Below are positions 8,742 through 16,724 of a stretch of DNA of 64,000 nucleotides, one piece after another; position 1 is the first letter of the stretch; each line of letters opens with the position of its first letter. The stretch comes from SZUA-36 sp963774415. Lineage in GTDB: Bacteria > Pseudomonadota > Gammaproteobacteria > Xanthomonadales > SZUA-36. A program made the position numbers and the translations under genes. The stretch lies in NCBI GenBank assembly GCA_963774415.1, contig CAVZEU010000005.1:186001-250000 (forward strand), written 5' to 3'. The notes beneath the pieces are model-generated. The model saw only the letters and a program-made list of their open reading frames with translations. It made no database searches and was not told the origin of the DNA.

Positions 8742-9176
8742 TCATTCGGGTAAGGTTTCGCCCGACCCTCCCATCTCCGCGGGAAAATCCTTCAGTTTCG
8801 GCAAGCCGTCCTTGATGCGGAGCGTGGTTTCCTGGTAATTGACGTGCACGGCCGGCCGGTGCTCGAAATCCGGTATAGCCGCGGCATAGACGTCGATCAG
8901 GCCCATACCCGGATGCTCGGTGAAGAAATGGCCGCCGCAGGTTTTGCACCACTTGCGGTAGCTGTTCTCGGTCTTGTGGTAAGTGCCGATATTGTCGGCG
9001 CCCCTGGTAATCTCTATGGCATCGGGTTTCCACAGCGAGAACGCATTCACCGGACCGCCGGACCAACTGCGGCAGGACTCGCAATGGCAAAAGCCCATGG
9101 CCTCGGGTTCACCGCTGACGGTGAACTGGACGGCGCCGCAAAAACAGCTGCCCTGATAGCTTGGCTCGGTACTCAT
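8742..9176 (-). CDS. GFA/CENP-V-like zinc protein
   Basis: A 144-residue protein of the GFA family (glutathione-dependent formaldehyde-activating enzyme-like fold). Cysteine pairs are arranged as expected: SCFCGAVQF, GFCHCESCRSWSG and WCKTCGGHFFTEH, giving two zinc sites. The family was named for glutathione-formaldehyde adduct formation, but most members have no proven substrate. The ATG is preceded by GGAGGAAAA. It converges with the small membrane protein gene, ten bases apart. Confidence 0.88.
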   Translation of the reverse strand: MSTEPSYQGSCFCGAVQFTVSGEPEAMGFCHCESCRSWSGGPVNAFSLWKPDAIEITRGADNIGTYHKTENSYRKWCKTCGGHFFTEHPGMGLIDVYAAAIPDFEHRPAVHVNYQETTLRIKDGLPKLKDFPAEMGGSGETLPE

Positions 9177-9729
9177 TTTTTTCCTCCAGGCACACCGGAT
9201 GACGCGAAATCACCGGTGGCGCTATTGCTGGACAACAACGGCACCCTGCCGCTAAACAATGGGTGCCTCGAAATTAAGTATAGACCAATATTTTCGAATC
9301 GCCGCCGATGGTGCTAACCTTATGTTATGAAACGTCTTCCGGCATTCGTTCTGATGGCCTTCGCGCTCGCCGCGGCCGCCGGCGCAGGGCCAGGCGAACC
9401 CGACTCCGGTTCCGCAAATAAGCCGCCCGCGGCCTCTGCCGAGTGGAGCGACCACAACGGACATGACCCGGGCGTGGCCGGGGCCGCGAACACGGCGCGG
9501 CCCACGGGTGCACGGGCGACGCCCTCAGCGCGCGAAGCGCGGAAGCCAGCAAGCAAACCGCAGGTCCCGTGTGCGCCGAACACCGATGCCGCAGCGACAG
9601 CCCGGCAGCGCAGACCGCGACAGCGGCAGAATCACTTTTGGCGACGGCAGGCACGGACGCAGATTGCGGGGCGGTCGCGGCGGCTGCGCGGAAGCGAACC
9701 CGCAACAGGATCCGGAACAGCGGGGCGGG
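9177..9729. other. Intergenic stretch without a supported gene
   Basis: Between the GFA gene and the 96-bp repeat there is no convincing gene. An open frame from 9327 begins like a signal peptide (MKRLPAFVLMAFALAAAAG) but then turns into low-complexity Arg/Ala/Pro sequence with no ribosome site. It could be a decayed small exported protein. Confidence 0.4.
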
Positions 9730-9825
9730 AACCCCGACCGGCCGCTCGTTACCGGCCGCGTGCCGGATGCGGAGGAACAGGATTGATGTGGAACTTTCCG
9801 GGCGGGGCTGAGCCGCTGTCCCGAT
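9730..9825. repeat. 96-bp dispersed repeat, copy A
   Basis: This stretch matches 13803-13898 without gaps and with nine mismatches (about 91 percent). In one frame both copies end a peptide reading RPLVT-x-RVPDAEE-x-D followed by TGA, and half of the differences in that part are silent. The similarity continues 40 bases past the stop codon into a GC-rich hairpin. Copy A lies between an unsupported region and the 3' end of the kinase gene. Confidence 0.8.
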
Positions 9826-9869
9826 AGTGCTACTCCAAGCCTGGCTGAACCTGCCGGTTCAGCGTCAGA

Positions 9870-12617
9870 CTATTTATGCGCGCTGGCATCGGCACGCGCG
9901 CCGGGCCCGGTGGCGGCCAGTGTACGCAACTGGGCTTCGATACGGCGGGTGGCGGGGTGGTCGGCACCCAGCATCTGGCGATAGACCTTTAATGCCTTTT
10001 CGACGGCAGCCCGCGCGCCGGGATCTCCGCGTCCGACGAGAAAGTCAGCGTGCGCGGCCAGCAGCTCCGGCCAGGCGCGGCCGGCATCGATCGCCTCCTC
10101 CTCGCTGATGCTCAGGGCCTTGGCGAACCCATCCTTGGCCTCCTCAACACGGCCCAAAGCAGCCAGCGCCCGCGCGCGGCGCGTCCTGGTAGCGACGATG
10201 GCGCGGGGATCCTTGTAGCCGATGCGCTGGAACAGGGCCAGGGCTTCGTCGCTCAATTTCAGTGCCTCCGCCGGCCGGCCCTGATCCAGACGCAGGGCGG
10301 CCAGCAATGCGAGGCCGTTGCCAACCGCGCGGTGCTTCGGACCGAGAATGGAGCGGCGCAGCGACAGGCTTTCCTGGAGCAACTCGTCGGCACGGTCCAG
10401 GTTTCCCAGTTTCCGCTGAAGGTTGCCCAGGTTGCCGGTCGCGATCAGGTAGCGCGGATCGTTCTTTCCAAACAGTTGCGCGGCCAATTCCCATGCCCGG
10501 GTCAGGTGGGGTTCGGCGGCCGAGAACCTGCCCGCCGCCTCCAGTGCCCGCCCGAGATTGTTGTGGGCAGCCGCGACCCGCGGATGCGCATCGTCCTTAT
10601 AAATATGCTCATAGATTGAGAGCGCCTCGTGCAGCACGCGCTCGGCCTCCCGGTAGCGCCCGAGACCGACCAGCGTGCTGCCGAGGTTGCTTAGCTTGCG
10701 GGCGCGTCGAGGATGCTCCGGCGGGTAAATTTCTTCGGCAAGCGCCAGGGCTTTGCGATCATGCTTTAAAGCCGCAAGCATATCCCCCTTGCGCTTATAG
10801 ACACCGGCAAGATTGGTGTGCAAGTCCATTTGCGTGGAGGGGTCGCCCGCGCCCTCGAACTCCAGTCCTGCCGCCTCCAGCAACAAGCTCTCAGCTTCGT
10901 CCGCGTGCTCGGCGATCAGCATCACGTTAGCGACGCTATAGAGGTACTGGTAACGGGCCATGGCCGGCAATTTTGCCTGACCCCTCATCAGCGCCAACAC
11001 CTCGCGGCTGCGTTCGACCGCCTCTGTAACACGCCCCATTTCGGTCAGGCTGAACAGGATCGGCTGCATCAATGACGCATGCTGTCGGCCCGGGATTCTG
11101 CCGGCCTGCCGCAGCAGTTGCTCGCCCTCTTCCGCCAGCGCCAGCGCATGCTCATGATTGCCGGATTCCATCTCCTGCACCGCCAGCGCCCGGCGCGCAT
11201 CCACACGCAAGCGGACGTCACCGGCTGTGTCGGCCAGGTCAAGTCCTTCCCGCAGCAGCGGCGCGGCAGCCTCCAGGTCGCCCATCTCCCGGTAAAGGTC
11301 GCCCACCAGCACCACCATCCCGGCCTTCAGTTCCGGCGCGAGATTCTTTGCGTTGCGCGCCTGATAGGCGCCTTGGTTCAGCAGTTCGCTGGCCGAAACC
11401 GCTCGGCCCCGGGCACGATCGGGATCGGACGCACGGAACAGGTCCTTGAGAAACCCGGTGACCTGCATGGCGCGCGCGCTTTCGACCCTGGCCAGGTCGC
11501 GCTCGTTGGCCGCAATACTAGCCTGCCACAAGGAAACGCCAAGACCAGCCACGAGCGCCACAACGGCCAGGGCCGTGGCCGCCACGCCCCAACGGTGGCG
11601 GGCGATGAAGCGGCTGGCGCGGTAACCGGCGGTTGGACGCCGCACCCGCACCGGTCGTTGCTCCAGCCACGCCTGCAGGTCATCTGCCAGGCTGCGGGCG
11701 TTGGCATAGCGCTTTTCAGGGTCCGCCTGCGTGGCGGTCACCAGGATCAACTGAAGGTCGGCATCGAGCCGGTCGCCGTCGGTCAGGTGGCGAAACAGCG
11801 CACCCAGCGTGTACACGTCCGTGGCGGTTGTAATTTCGCCCCCCGCTTTTTGCTCCGGCGCCGCGTACTGCGGGGTGAACAACCGCAGGGTGCGGTTCCC
11901 GGATGTGCTTCCGAGCAGCTTGGCGATGCCAAAATCGATCAACACGGGCTGGCCATGCTCATCCACCAGCACGTTGGCCGGGTTGATATCCTGGTGCACA
12001 ACCAAGTGGCGCTGCGCGTACGCCACCGCGTGGCACAGCTTGAGCACCAACTGCGCGATGCTCCGCGGGTCGGCGCCACGCTGCTCACACCACCGGTCAA
12101 TGCGCTCACCGTATACATGTTGCATGACCAGGAAGGGGGCGCCGTCCGGCGTGATACCGCCATCGATCAGGCGAGCAATTCCTGGGTGTTGCAGGTTGGA
12201 CAGGATCTGGCGCTCACGCAGGAAGCTGGCGACGAAGTCGTCACCGAGAAAACCCACCAGCAGGATTTTCAGCGCCGCGTGTTGCTCGAAATCCTGGCCC
12301 GTGCGCTCGGCATCGTACACGACGGACATACCGCCACGCCCGATTTCATCGCCGAGCTTCCAATGGCCAATTACCTGTCCCTTGAGCGCGTTACGTGCAG
12401 GCGCCGTTTCCGGCATCTGCTGCAGCACCTCGTCGAGTGAATCATCCAGCACGCTGGTGCCGCGCGAACCCGCCAGCAGGCAAGTCAGTTCCCGTTCGAC
12501 ACCATGCGCACGGCCAAGCTCGGTCACCGCGCGTGGCTGTTGCTCGCGCGGCAACTCGAGAACCCGGTCCAACATGTCTGCGGCACGCCTCCAACGAATG
12601 GCTTCAGCTGGGTCCAT
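9870..12617 (-). CDS. Membrane Ser/Thr protein kinase with TPR domain
   Basis: A 915-residue eukaryote-like kinase. The glycine loop GRGGMSVVY (93-101), the ATP lysine in AALKIL (117), the DFG motif (228-230) and APEQ in the activation segment are intact. The catalytic loop reads HQD (208-210) instead of HRD; the catalytic Asp is kept. One transmembrane helix (about 343-365) follows the kinase domain. The remaining part holds tetratricopeptide repeats, predicted to be periplasmic. Residues 1-70 resemble the helical leader found in such kinases. It is transcribed divergently from an ECF-type sigma factor, a pairing that is common for this kinase class, so signalling from TPR-bound partners to the sigma factor is plausible. 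Confidence 0.92.
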   Translation of the reverse strand: MDPAEAIRWRRAADMLDRVLELPREQQPRAVTELGRAHGVERELTCLLAGSRGTSVLDDSLDEVLQQMPETAPARNALKGQVIGHWKLGDEIGRGGMSVVYDAERTGQDFEQHAALKILLVGFLGDDFVASFLRERQILSNLQHPGIARLIDGGITPDGAPFLVMQHVYGERIDRWCEQRGADPRSIAQLVLKLCHAVAYAQRHLVVHQDINPANVLVDEHGQPVLIDFGIAKLLGSTSGNRTLRLFTPQYAAPEQKAGGEITTATDVYTLGALFRHLTDGDRLDADLQLILVTATQADPEKRYANARSLADDLQAWLEQRPVRVRRPTAGYRASRFIARHRWGVAATALAVVALVAGLGVSLWQASIAANERDLARVESARAMQVTGFLKDLFRASDPDRARGRAVSASELLNQGAYQARNAKNLAPELKAGMVVLVGDLYREMGDLEAAAPLLREGLDLADTAGDVRLRVDARRALAVQEMESGNHEHALALAEEGEQLLRQAGRIPGRQHASLMQPILFSLTEMGRVTEAVERSREVLALMRGQAKLPAMARYQYLYSVANVMLIAEHADEAESLLLEAAGLEFEGAGDPSTQMDLHTNLAGVYKRKGDMLAALKHDRKALALAEEIYPPEHPRRARKLSNLGSTLVGLGRYREAERVLHEALSIYEHIYKDDAHPRVAAAHNNLGRALEAAGRFSAAEPHLTRAWELAAQLFGKNDPRYLIATGNLGNLQRKLGNLDRADELLQESLSLRRSILGPKHRAVGNGLALLAALRLDQGRPAEALKLSDEALALFQRIGYKDPRAIVATRTRRARALAALGRVEEAKDGFAKALSISEEEAIDAGRAWPELLAAHADFLVGRGDPGARAAVEKALKVYRQMLGADHPATRRIEAQLRTLAATGPGARADASAHK

Positions 12618-12709
12618 ACTCCGATCACGTCCTCCGCTTGCGACGACAGCCAGTGCTGCTCAATAATAAGACACCCCAGGTAACGTGCGCCAATTTCCAG
12701 AGTCAAGGA

Positions 12710-13303
12710 ATGACCCAAGGCAAGAAACCTTCCCAGGATATCGATACCCATCCGGTGACCGGCTGGTTACACGCAGCCCGCGATGGCGATGACGCCGCCC
12801 TGGAAAAACTGTTCGAGACGGTCTATTCGCTGCTCCACAGCATGGCCTCCGCCAAGCCGGGCGTCGAGACGGGTGGCGCGCTTTCTGCCACAACGGTGGT
12901 GAACGAACTGTATCTCAAGCTCCGCGACAGCTCAGCCCTCGATGTTCAGGACCGGCATCACTTCTACGCCACCTGTTCGCGCGCCATGCGCTTCATCGTA
13001 ACCGATTTCGCGCGCGCTGCGATGTCCCAGAAGCGCGGCGGTGACTTCGACCATTGCGCGTTCACCAATGCGCTGGCGTCGCAACCCGACCGGGCCCAGG
13101 AACTGCTGGACATCCACTCCGCCCTCGACGAACTCGACCAGCTCGACCAGAACTTGCGTGAACTGGTTGAGCTGAAATTCTTTGGCGGCCTGACCCATGC
13201 CGAAATCGGCACGTTCTTCTCGCGCTCGGAACGCTCCATCAAGCGCGATTGGAGGAAGGCCCGGGCTTTCCTGGTTGCACGCTCCACGCGTGCCTCAACC
13301 TGA
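12710..13303 (+). CDS. ECF-type RNA polymerase sigma factor
   Basis: A 197-residue sigma factor of the type called ECF/TIGR02999 that accompanies Ser/Thr kinases with TPRs. Region 2 is seen in ATTVVNELYLKLRD and DRHHFYATCSRAMRFIVTDFAR. Region 4 is seen in LRELVELKFFGGLTHAEIG followed by SRSERSIKRDWRKARAFL. ATG 12710 is chosen since homology begins just after it; the longer frame upstream is antisense to the kinase. AAGGA lies very close to the ATG, so the ribosome site is not ideal. No anti-sigma factor gene is adjacent. The divergent kinase is the likely regulator. Confidence 0.88.
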   Translation: MTQGKKPSQDIDTHPVTGWLHAARDGDDAALEKLFETVYSLLHSMASAKPGVETGGALSATTVVNELYLKLRDSSALDVQDRHHFYATCSRAMRFIVTDFARAAMSQKRGGDFDHCAFTNALASQPDRAQELLDIHSALDELDQLDQNLRELVELKFFGGLTHAEIGTFFSRSERSIKRDWRKARAFLVARSTRAST

Positions 13304-13766
13304 ACACTTCTTCATGTACCTCCCAAGTCCCGATGGCACGGGTCGTAATCCCGCCTCACACATGAAATCGTAAATCCCGCCTCAGGGGGGACAGCAACGT
13401 CACGCTGAATATCGTGGTGATGATATTGGAACAGATTGAACACGCGCCCCGCGTTGACCCGAAGTGTCCGCGGTATTCCTATGCGGAAGATGATCGTGCC
13501 GGATGACGAACCGGCGGCGGTGAACGACCCCATGACGTGAACACGCCTGCATTTTTGGATGCCGCGATAAGAGATGGATGGCCCAACTTGTTCTGAACTC
13601 TCTCTCCTTTGCATGATGCGGCAATGACAGTCCAACGTTTTCGCTTCGTTATGGATGGTGCTACGCTAGCCTGCATAGCGCACAAGTATCCGGGATATCA
13701 GCGCACGAAAGGCACCGCCGGGTACCACGGGCCAAAAGCGTTGATTGCACAAGCGCGGATACACCA
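13304..13766. other. Intergenic stretch without a supported gene
   Basis: Several frames are open on the minus strand but none has a ribosome site, a recognisable domain or the codon bias of the neighbouring genes. I see no terminator with a T-run directly after the sigma factor gene. Confidence 0.4.
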
Positions 13767-13802
13767 ATGGATAGGGGGACCGGCTCGAAACAGGCCGATG
13801 CC

Positions 13803-13898
13803 AATCCCCACCGGCCGCTCGTCACCGACCGTGTGCCGGATGCGGAGGAACGGGATTGATGTAGAACTTTCCGGGCGGGGCTGAGCCCCTGCCCCGAT
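13803..13898. repeat. 96-bp dispersed repeat, copy B
   Basis: The copy aligns gap-free to 9730-9825. Here the shared peptide frame can be read from ATG 13767 as a 30-residue product ending in VPDAEERD, but no ribosome site precedes it. The 3' part forms a perfect hairpin GGGGC-TGA-GCCCC at 13877-13889. It ends 14 bases before the ATG of the small membrane protein gene. Confidence 0.8.
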
Positions 13899-13912
13899 CA
13901 ATGGGAGGCACT

Positions 13913-14167
13913 ATGAAACTGGATATCAAGGCGTTAACGCTGGCTGCGGGCCTGCTGTGGGGAGGTATGATTTTGACGGCCGCCTTGGGCAACATGCTGT
14001 GGCCGCCGTATGGCGGTGCGTTCCTGAACTTTGCCGCCTCGATCTACCCGGGCTACCAGCCGACGGGCGGCATTGGTTCGGCGATCACCGGCACGCTCTA
14101 CGGCCTCGTCGACGGCGCCATCGGCGGCGCGATTTTCGGTTGGCTGTATAACCTCTTTGCCCGTTAG
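13913..14167 (+). CDS. Small holin-like membrane protein
   Basis: An 84-residue protein with two hydrophobic helices (TLAAGLLWGGMILTAALGNM and a C-terminal GAIGGAIFGWLYNLF) separated by a short loop with PGYQPTGGIGSAI. It resembles small membrane proteins often labelled bacteriophage holin or DUF5676, although no phage gene is nearby, so a housekeeping role is just as likely. GGGAGG five bases before ATG 13913 sets the start; an upstream in-frame ATG at 13901 overlaps that ribosome site. It ends 14 bases before the convergent zinc-ribbon gene. Confidence 0.8.
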   Translation: MKLDIKALTLAAGLLWGGMILTAALGNMLWPPYGGAFLNFAASIYPGYQPTGGIGSAITGTLYGLVDGAIGGAIFGWLYNLFAR

Positions 14168-14181
14168 CGGGCGCCGACCGA

Positions 14182-14709
14182 TCAGGTCCGCTTGGGGGCT
14201 TTTAGCCGCCTGAAAAAATCTGCGATCGTCAGTTGCGACAGGTCGCGGAATTCACCGGCGTCGAAGAACGAGCCATCGCAGACCGAGCAGGTCTCGTACC
14301 AGATATGACGCTGGCGCGGGTCCGTCTTGCGCAACATCGCACCGCCGCAGCGCGGGCAGCGGTAGCGGTCGATGAAGTTGTAGCGGCCGGTCTTGTCCGC
14401 CTTGCCGGTGTCCAGCGCCGCGGCCGCCTCCTTGTTGCGCAATACCTCGACCTCTCCGGCGTCGAACCAGAGGCCGTGGCAGGTGGTGCAACGATCCACT
14501 TCGGTGCCCTCGTATTCCACCTGTTCCATGTCCGCGCGGCACTTGGGGCAGCGGATCGCGCCTGAAAAAAAGACGCCCGCCCCGCCGAGGCCGGACCCCA
14601 GGGTATGCTTCGGCACCGCCTTACGGCTCGCGCCGCCCTTTTCATGGCCATGGTGGCGGTGGAAAATCAGTACGGCGATCATTGCCACCACGAGCGCGCC
14701 CAGCAGCAT
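14182..14709 (-). CDS. zf-TFIIB zinc-ribbon protein with membrane anchor
   Basis: A 175-residue frame. Two zinc ribbons of the zf-TFIIB family are plain: CPKC with CTTCHGLWFDAGE, and CPRC with CSVCDGSFFDAGE. The first 20 residues (LLGALVVAMIAVLIFH) form a hydrophobic helix followed by a His-rich turn. That helix is exactly what the upstream MFS gene lacks as its last transmembrane segment, in a different frame. So the zinc-ribbon domain may be the C-terminal part of one MFS fusion protein broken by an indel, or a second gene overlapping the MFS gene by 68 bases. The zinc ribbons have no known enzymatic role. Confidence 0.7.
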   Translation of the reverse strand: MLLGALVVAMIAVLIFHRHHGHEKGGASRKAVPKHTLGSGLGGAGVFFSGAIRCPKCRADMEQVEYEGTEVDRCTTCHGLWFDAGEVEVLRNKEAAAALDTGKADKTGRYNFIDRYRCPRCGGAMLRKTDPRQRHIWYETCSVCDGSFFDAGEFRDLSQLTIADFFRRLKAPKRT

Positions 14710-15904
14710 AGTAAAACTCGACGTACGAAGCCTGCCCAACGATCGTTCCGAAGAGCTTGGAGCCCGCCGAATAACCGAGGTTGGCGACCGACATGTAAAT
14801 GGCGAACTGGGTCGCCGAGCAATGGCTCGAGCAGACGGCCATCGGCAGCGCGATCGCACAGACCATCGTCACCGGCGACATCATGACCCAGATCGAGAGC
14901 ATCGCGCGCACATAGGTGCTGTCGTGCCACAGGAATTGCGTCTGCGCCAGCAAGAAGGCGTGCACACCCACCAAAGAGGCAGTCAGGATCAGCATGGTCT
15001 TCGCGCCGAAACGGTCGATGCCGGGACCCAGGGCCAGCGCGACCCCTGCGCCGACCAGGCCCATCACGGCGACCAGTTGCGACCACTGCGGCGTGGTGAA
15101 GCCAAATACCTTGACCGCGGCGATCGGCATCAGCGCCATACCATAACCGTGGACCAGGCCGTCGGCCAGCATGATCAGCATGACGACGAGGCTGGCGCGC
15201 TTCCACAGCACCTGGTTGATGCCGGCGAAAACCGTCATGAAGCTCTTGTCCGCGCTGCTCTCGGTGGCCGCCTTGCCTTCGCTCCACGGCAGAGCGCGTT
15301 CGCCTTCGCGTTCGAGCACGAACACGAACGCCACCAATATGAGGCCGGCCGCTGCCGCCGCGGCGACGGCGGTGGCCGCCAGGCCAACCGTCACCAGCAT
15401 CACACCCGAGACGGCGGCCGCCACGCTCCAGCCGATGGCCGAGCCGAAACTCATGAAGGCGTTCAGGCGCCCCTGCTCATTGACCGGCGTCAGGTCGATC
15501 GACATGCCGTCCACGGCGACATCCTGGGTCGCGGCGAAACAGTTGATCAATACGCCGATCAGCATCAGCAGGCCGATCTGCCTGGCCGGGTCCTTGACCA
15601 GCATCAGCGCGAGCAGAGACAACGTCAGACCCAGTTGGGCGCCCAGCACCCAGGGCCGGCGGCGCCCCATCGGCAGGAACTCGTAGCGGTCCATGAACGG
15701 CCCGGTTATCAGCTTGAAGACCCAGGGCAAAACGACCACGGCCAGGTAGGACGCAATATCCGAGGCACTGACGCCCTGGCTGGCGAGCCAGGCGGGGATC
15801 GAGATGCTCAATAAACCGCGCGGTATGCCCTGGGCAAAATACATCATCGTGCCGGTCGCGTAGCGGACGCGCGGGCTGGCCGCAAGAACGAACTTCGCTG
15901 TCAT
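14642..15904 (-). CDS. AmpG-like MFS transporter (3' frame problem)
   Basis: A 420-residue major facilitator of the AmpG/PAT type: RYATGTMMYFAQGIPRGLL, PWVFKLITGPFMDRYEF, GRRRPWVLGAQ and CSATQFAIYMSVANLGYSAG are characteristic. Eleven helices are readable. After YVEFYY the frame runs into a Gly/Arg/Pro tail that is not membrane-like. Removing one base near 14706 restores a twelfth helix, read in the frame of the zinc-ribbon protein. AmpG relatives import muropeptides or similar solutes into the cytoplasm; the substrate here is unknown. The start at 15904 fits the family. Confidence 0.82.
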   Translation of the reverse strand: MTAKFVLAASPRVRYATGTMMYFAQGIPRGLLSISIPAWLASQGVSASDIASYLAVVVLPWVFKLITGPFMDRYEFLPMGRRRPWVLGAQLGLTLSLLALMLVKDPARQIGLLMLIGVLINCFAATQDVAVDGMSIDLTPVNEQGRLNAFMSFGSAIGWSVAAAVSGVMLVTVGLAATAVAAAAAAGLILVAFVFVLEREGERALPWSEGKAATESSADKSFMTVFAGINQVLWKRASLVVMLIMLADGLVHGYGMALMPIAAVKVFGFTTPQWSQLVAVMGLVGAGVALALGPGIDRFGAKTMLILTASLVGVHAFLLAQTQFLWHDSTYVRAMLSIWVMMSPVTMVCAIALPMAVCSSHCSATQFAIYMSVANLGYSAGSKLFGTIVGQASYVEFYYAAGRARGGNDRRTDFPPPPWP

Positions 15905-15943
15905 TGGATTTCTTTTCTCTCGTTGTTAACCGACATCCGTCCT

Positions 15944-16068
15944 GCCCGGAACTGTACTTGTTGGCGCTGAAGAGCACGTCGAGCGGCCGGATCCTTCTTG
16001 ACGGGGCGCTCGGCCGCGGCCGGGGAAACCGCCTCGAAGATGGTCAGGCCCACGTTGTCCCAGTCGTT
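15944..16068 (-). pseudogene. Remnant of a YciI-like gene
   Basis: Two blocks match the intact gene at 20548-21009: one around 15950-15990 (ACTGTACTTG, then CGTCGA and CGGCCG at the same spacing) and one around 16031-16064 (GCCTCGAAGATG, then CCACGTTGTCCCAG). The sequence between the blocks is largely deleted and no open frame remains. It sits just upstream of the first IorA/IorB pair, as the intact gene sits beside the second pair. Confidence 0.7.
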
Positions 16069-16255
16069 CCCGATCACGCGACAGGCGGATTGCCAACGGC
16101 ACCATACCGCATAAGAATCCCCCGGTTCAACGCGGCGCGGTGTTTGCGGCCGTAGCCGTCCACGTTGCTTAAGGTTTAATATGTAAGGGGAACGGGTTTG
16201 CCGATGCCGGCATGAAATGCAACCGCACGATCCGGAATTCGTCCATGGAGAAGCT

Positions 16256-16723
16256 ATGTCTATTCATCTAACAGTCAATGGCCAGCAGCATATCGTCGAT
16301 GTCGAAGCGGACACGCCGCTTTTGTGGGTCCTGCGTGACACGCTGGGTCTGACCGGCACCAAGTACGGGTGCGGCAAGTCCCTGTGCGGGGCCTGCACCG
16401 TGCATATCGACGGTGTGGCCAGGCGCTCCTGCGTCCTGCCGGTTGCGGCGGTGGGCAAGGGAAAGGTAACGACGATCGAAGGCCTGTCGGCGACAGGTCT
16501 GAACGTCGTGCAGCAGGCGTGGATCGAAGAGGACGTGGTGCAGTGCGGGTATTGCCAGTCCGGCCAGGTCATGTCGGCGACGGCCCTGCTGGAAAAACAT
16601 CCCGATCCCAGCGACGCGGACATCGATGCCGCGATGAAAGGCAACATCTGCCGCTGCGGGACTTACCAGCGTATCAGGAAAGCCATCCACCGGGCCGCTG
16701 AAATTAAAGCGGCGGGAGCGTAA
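16256..16723 (+). CDS. 2Fe-2S subunit of aldehyde/isoquinoline oxidoreductase-type enzyme
   Basis: A 155-residue IorA/CoxS-type iron-sulfur subunit. The plant-type ferredoxin cluster is bound by GCGKSLCGACTVHIDG and a later Cys. The second cluster is bound by the QCGYCQSGQ and ICRCGTYQRI segments. It passes electrons from the molybdenum subunit encoded directly downstream (one base between stop and next ATG). ATG 16256 has GGAG six bases upstream. The longer frame from 16217 is not needed. The likely reaction is oxidation of an aldehyde or N-heterocycle on the periplasmic side together with the Tat-exported partner. Confidence 0.92.
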   Translation: MSIHLTVNGQQHIVDVEADTPLLWVLRDTLGLTGTKYGCGKSLCGACTVHIDGVARRSCVLPVAAVGKGKVTTIEGLSATGLNVVQQAWIEEDVVQCGYCQSGQVMSATALLEKHPDPSDADIDAAMKGNICRCGTYQRIRKAIHRAAEIKAAGA

Positions 16724-16724
16724 C

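Noticed and set aside
9327..9827. Open frame starting like a signal peptide
   Set aside because: Low-complexity continuation, no ribosome site, and its end is the 96-bp repeat read in a frame other than the conserved one.
13312..13635. Minus-strand frame of 107 codons
   Set aside because: No start support, no domain, and codon use unlike neighbouring genes.
13913..14167. Prophage indicated by the holin-like gene
   Set aside because: No other phage gene is nearby; such small two-helix proteins are widespread outside phages.
14160..14240. Shared terminator between the convergent genes at 14167 and 14182
   Set aside because: Only 14 bases separate the stops and no stem with a T-run was found.
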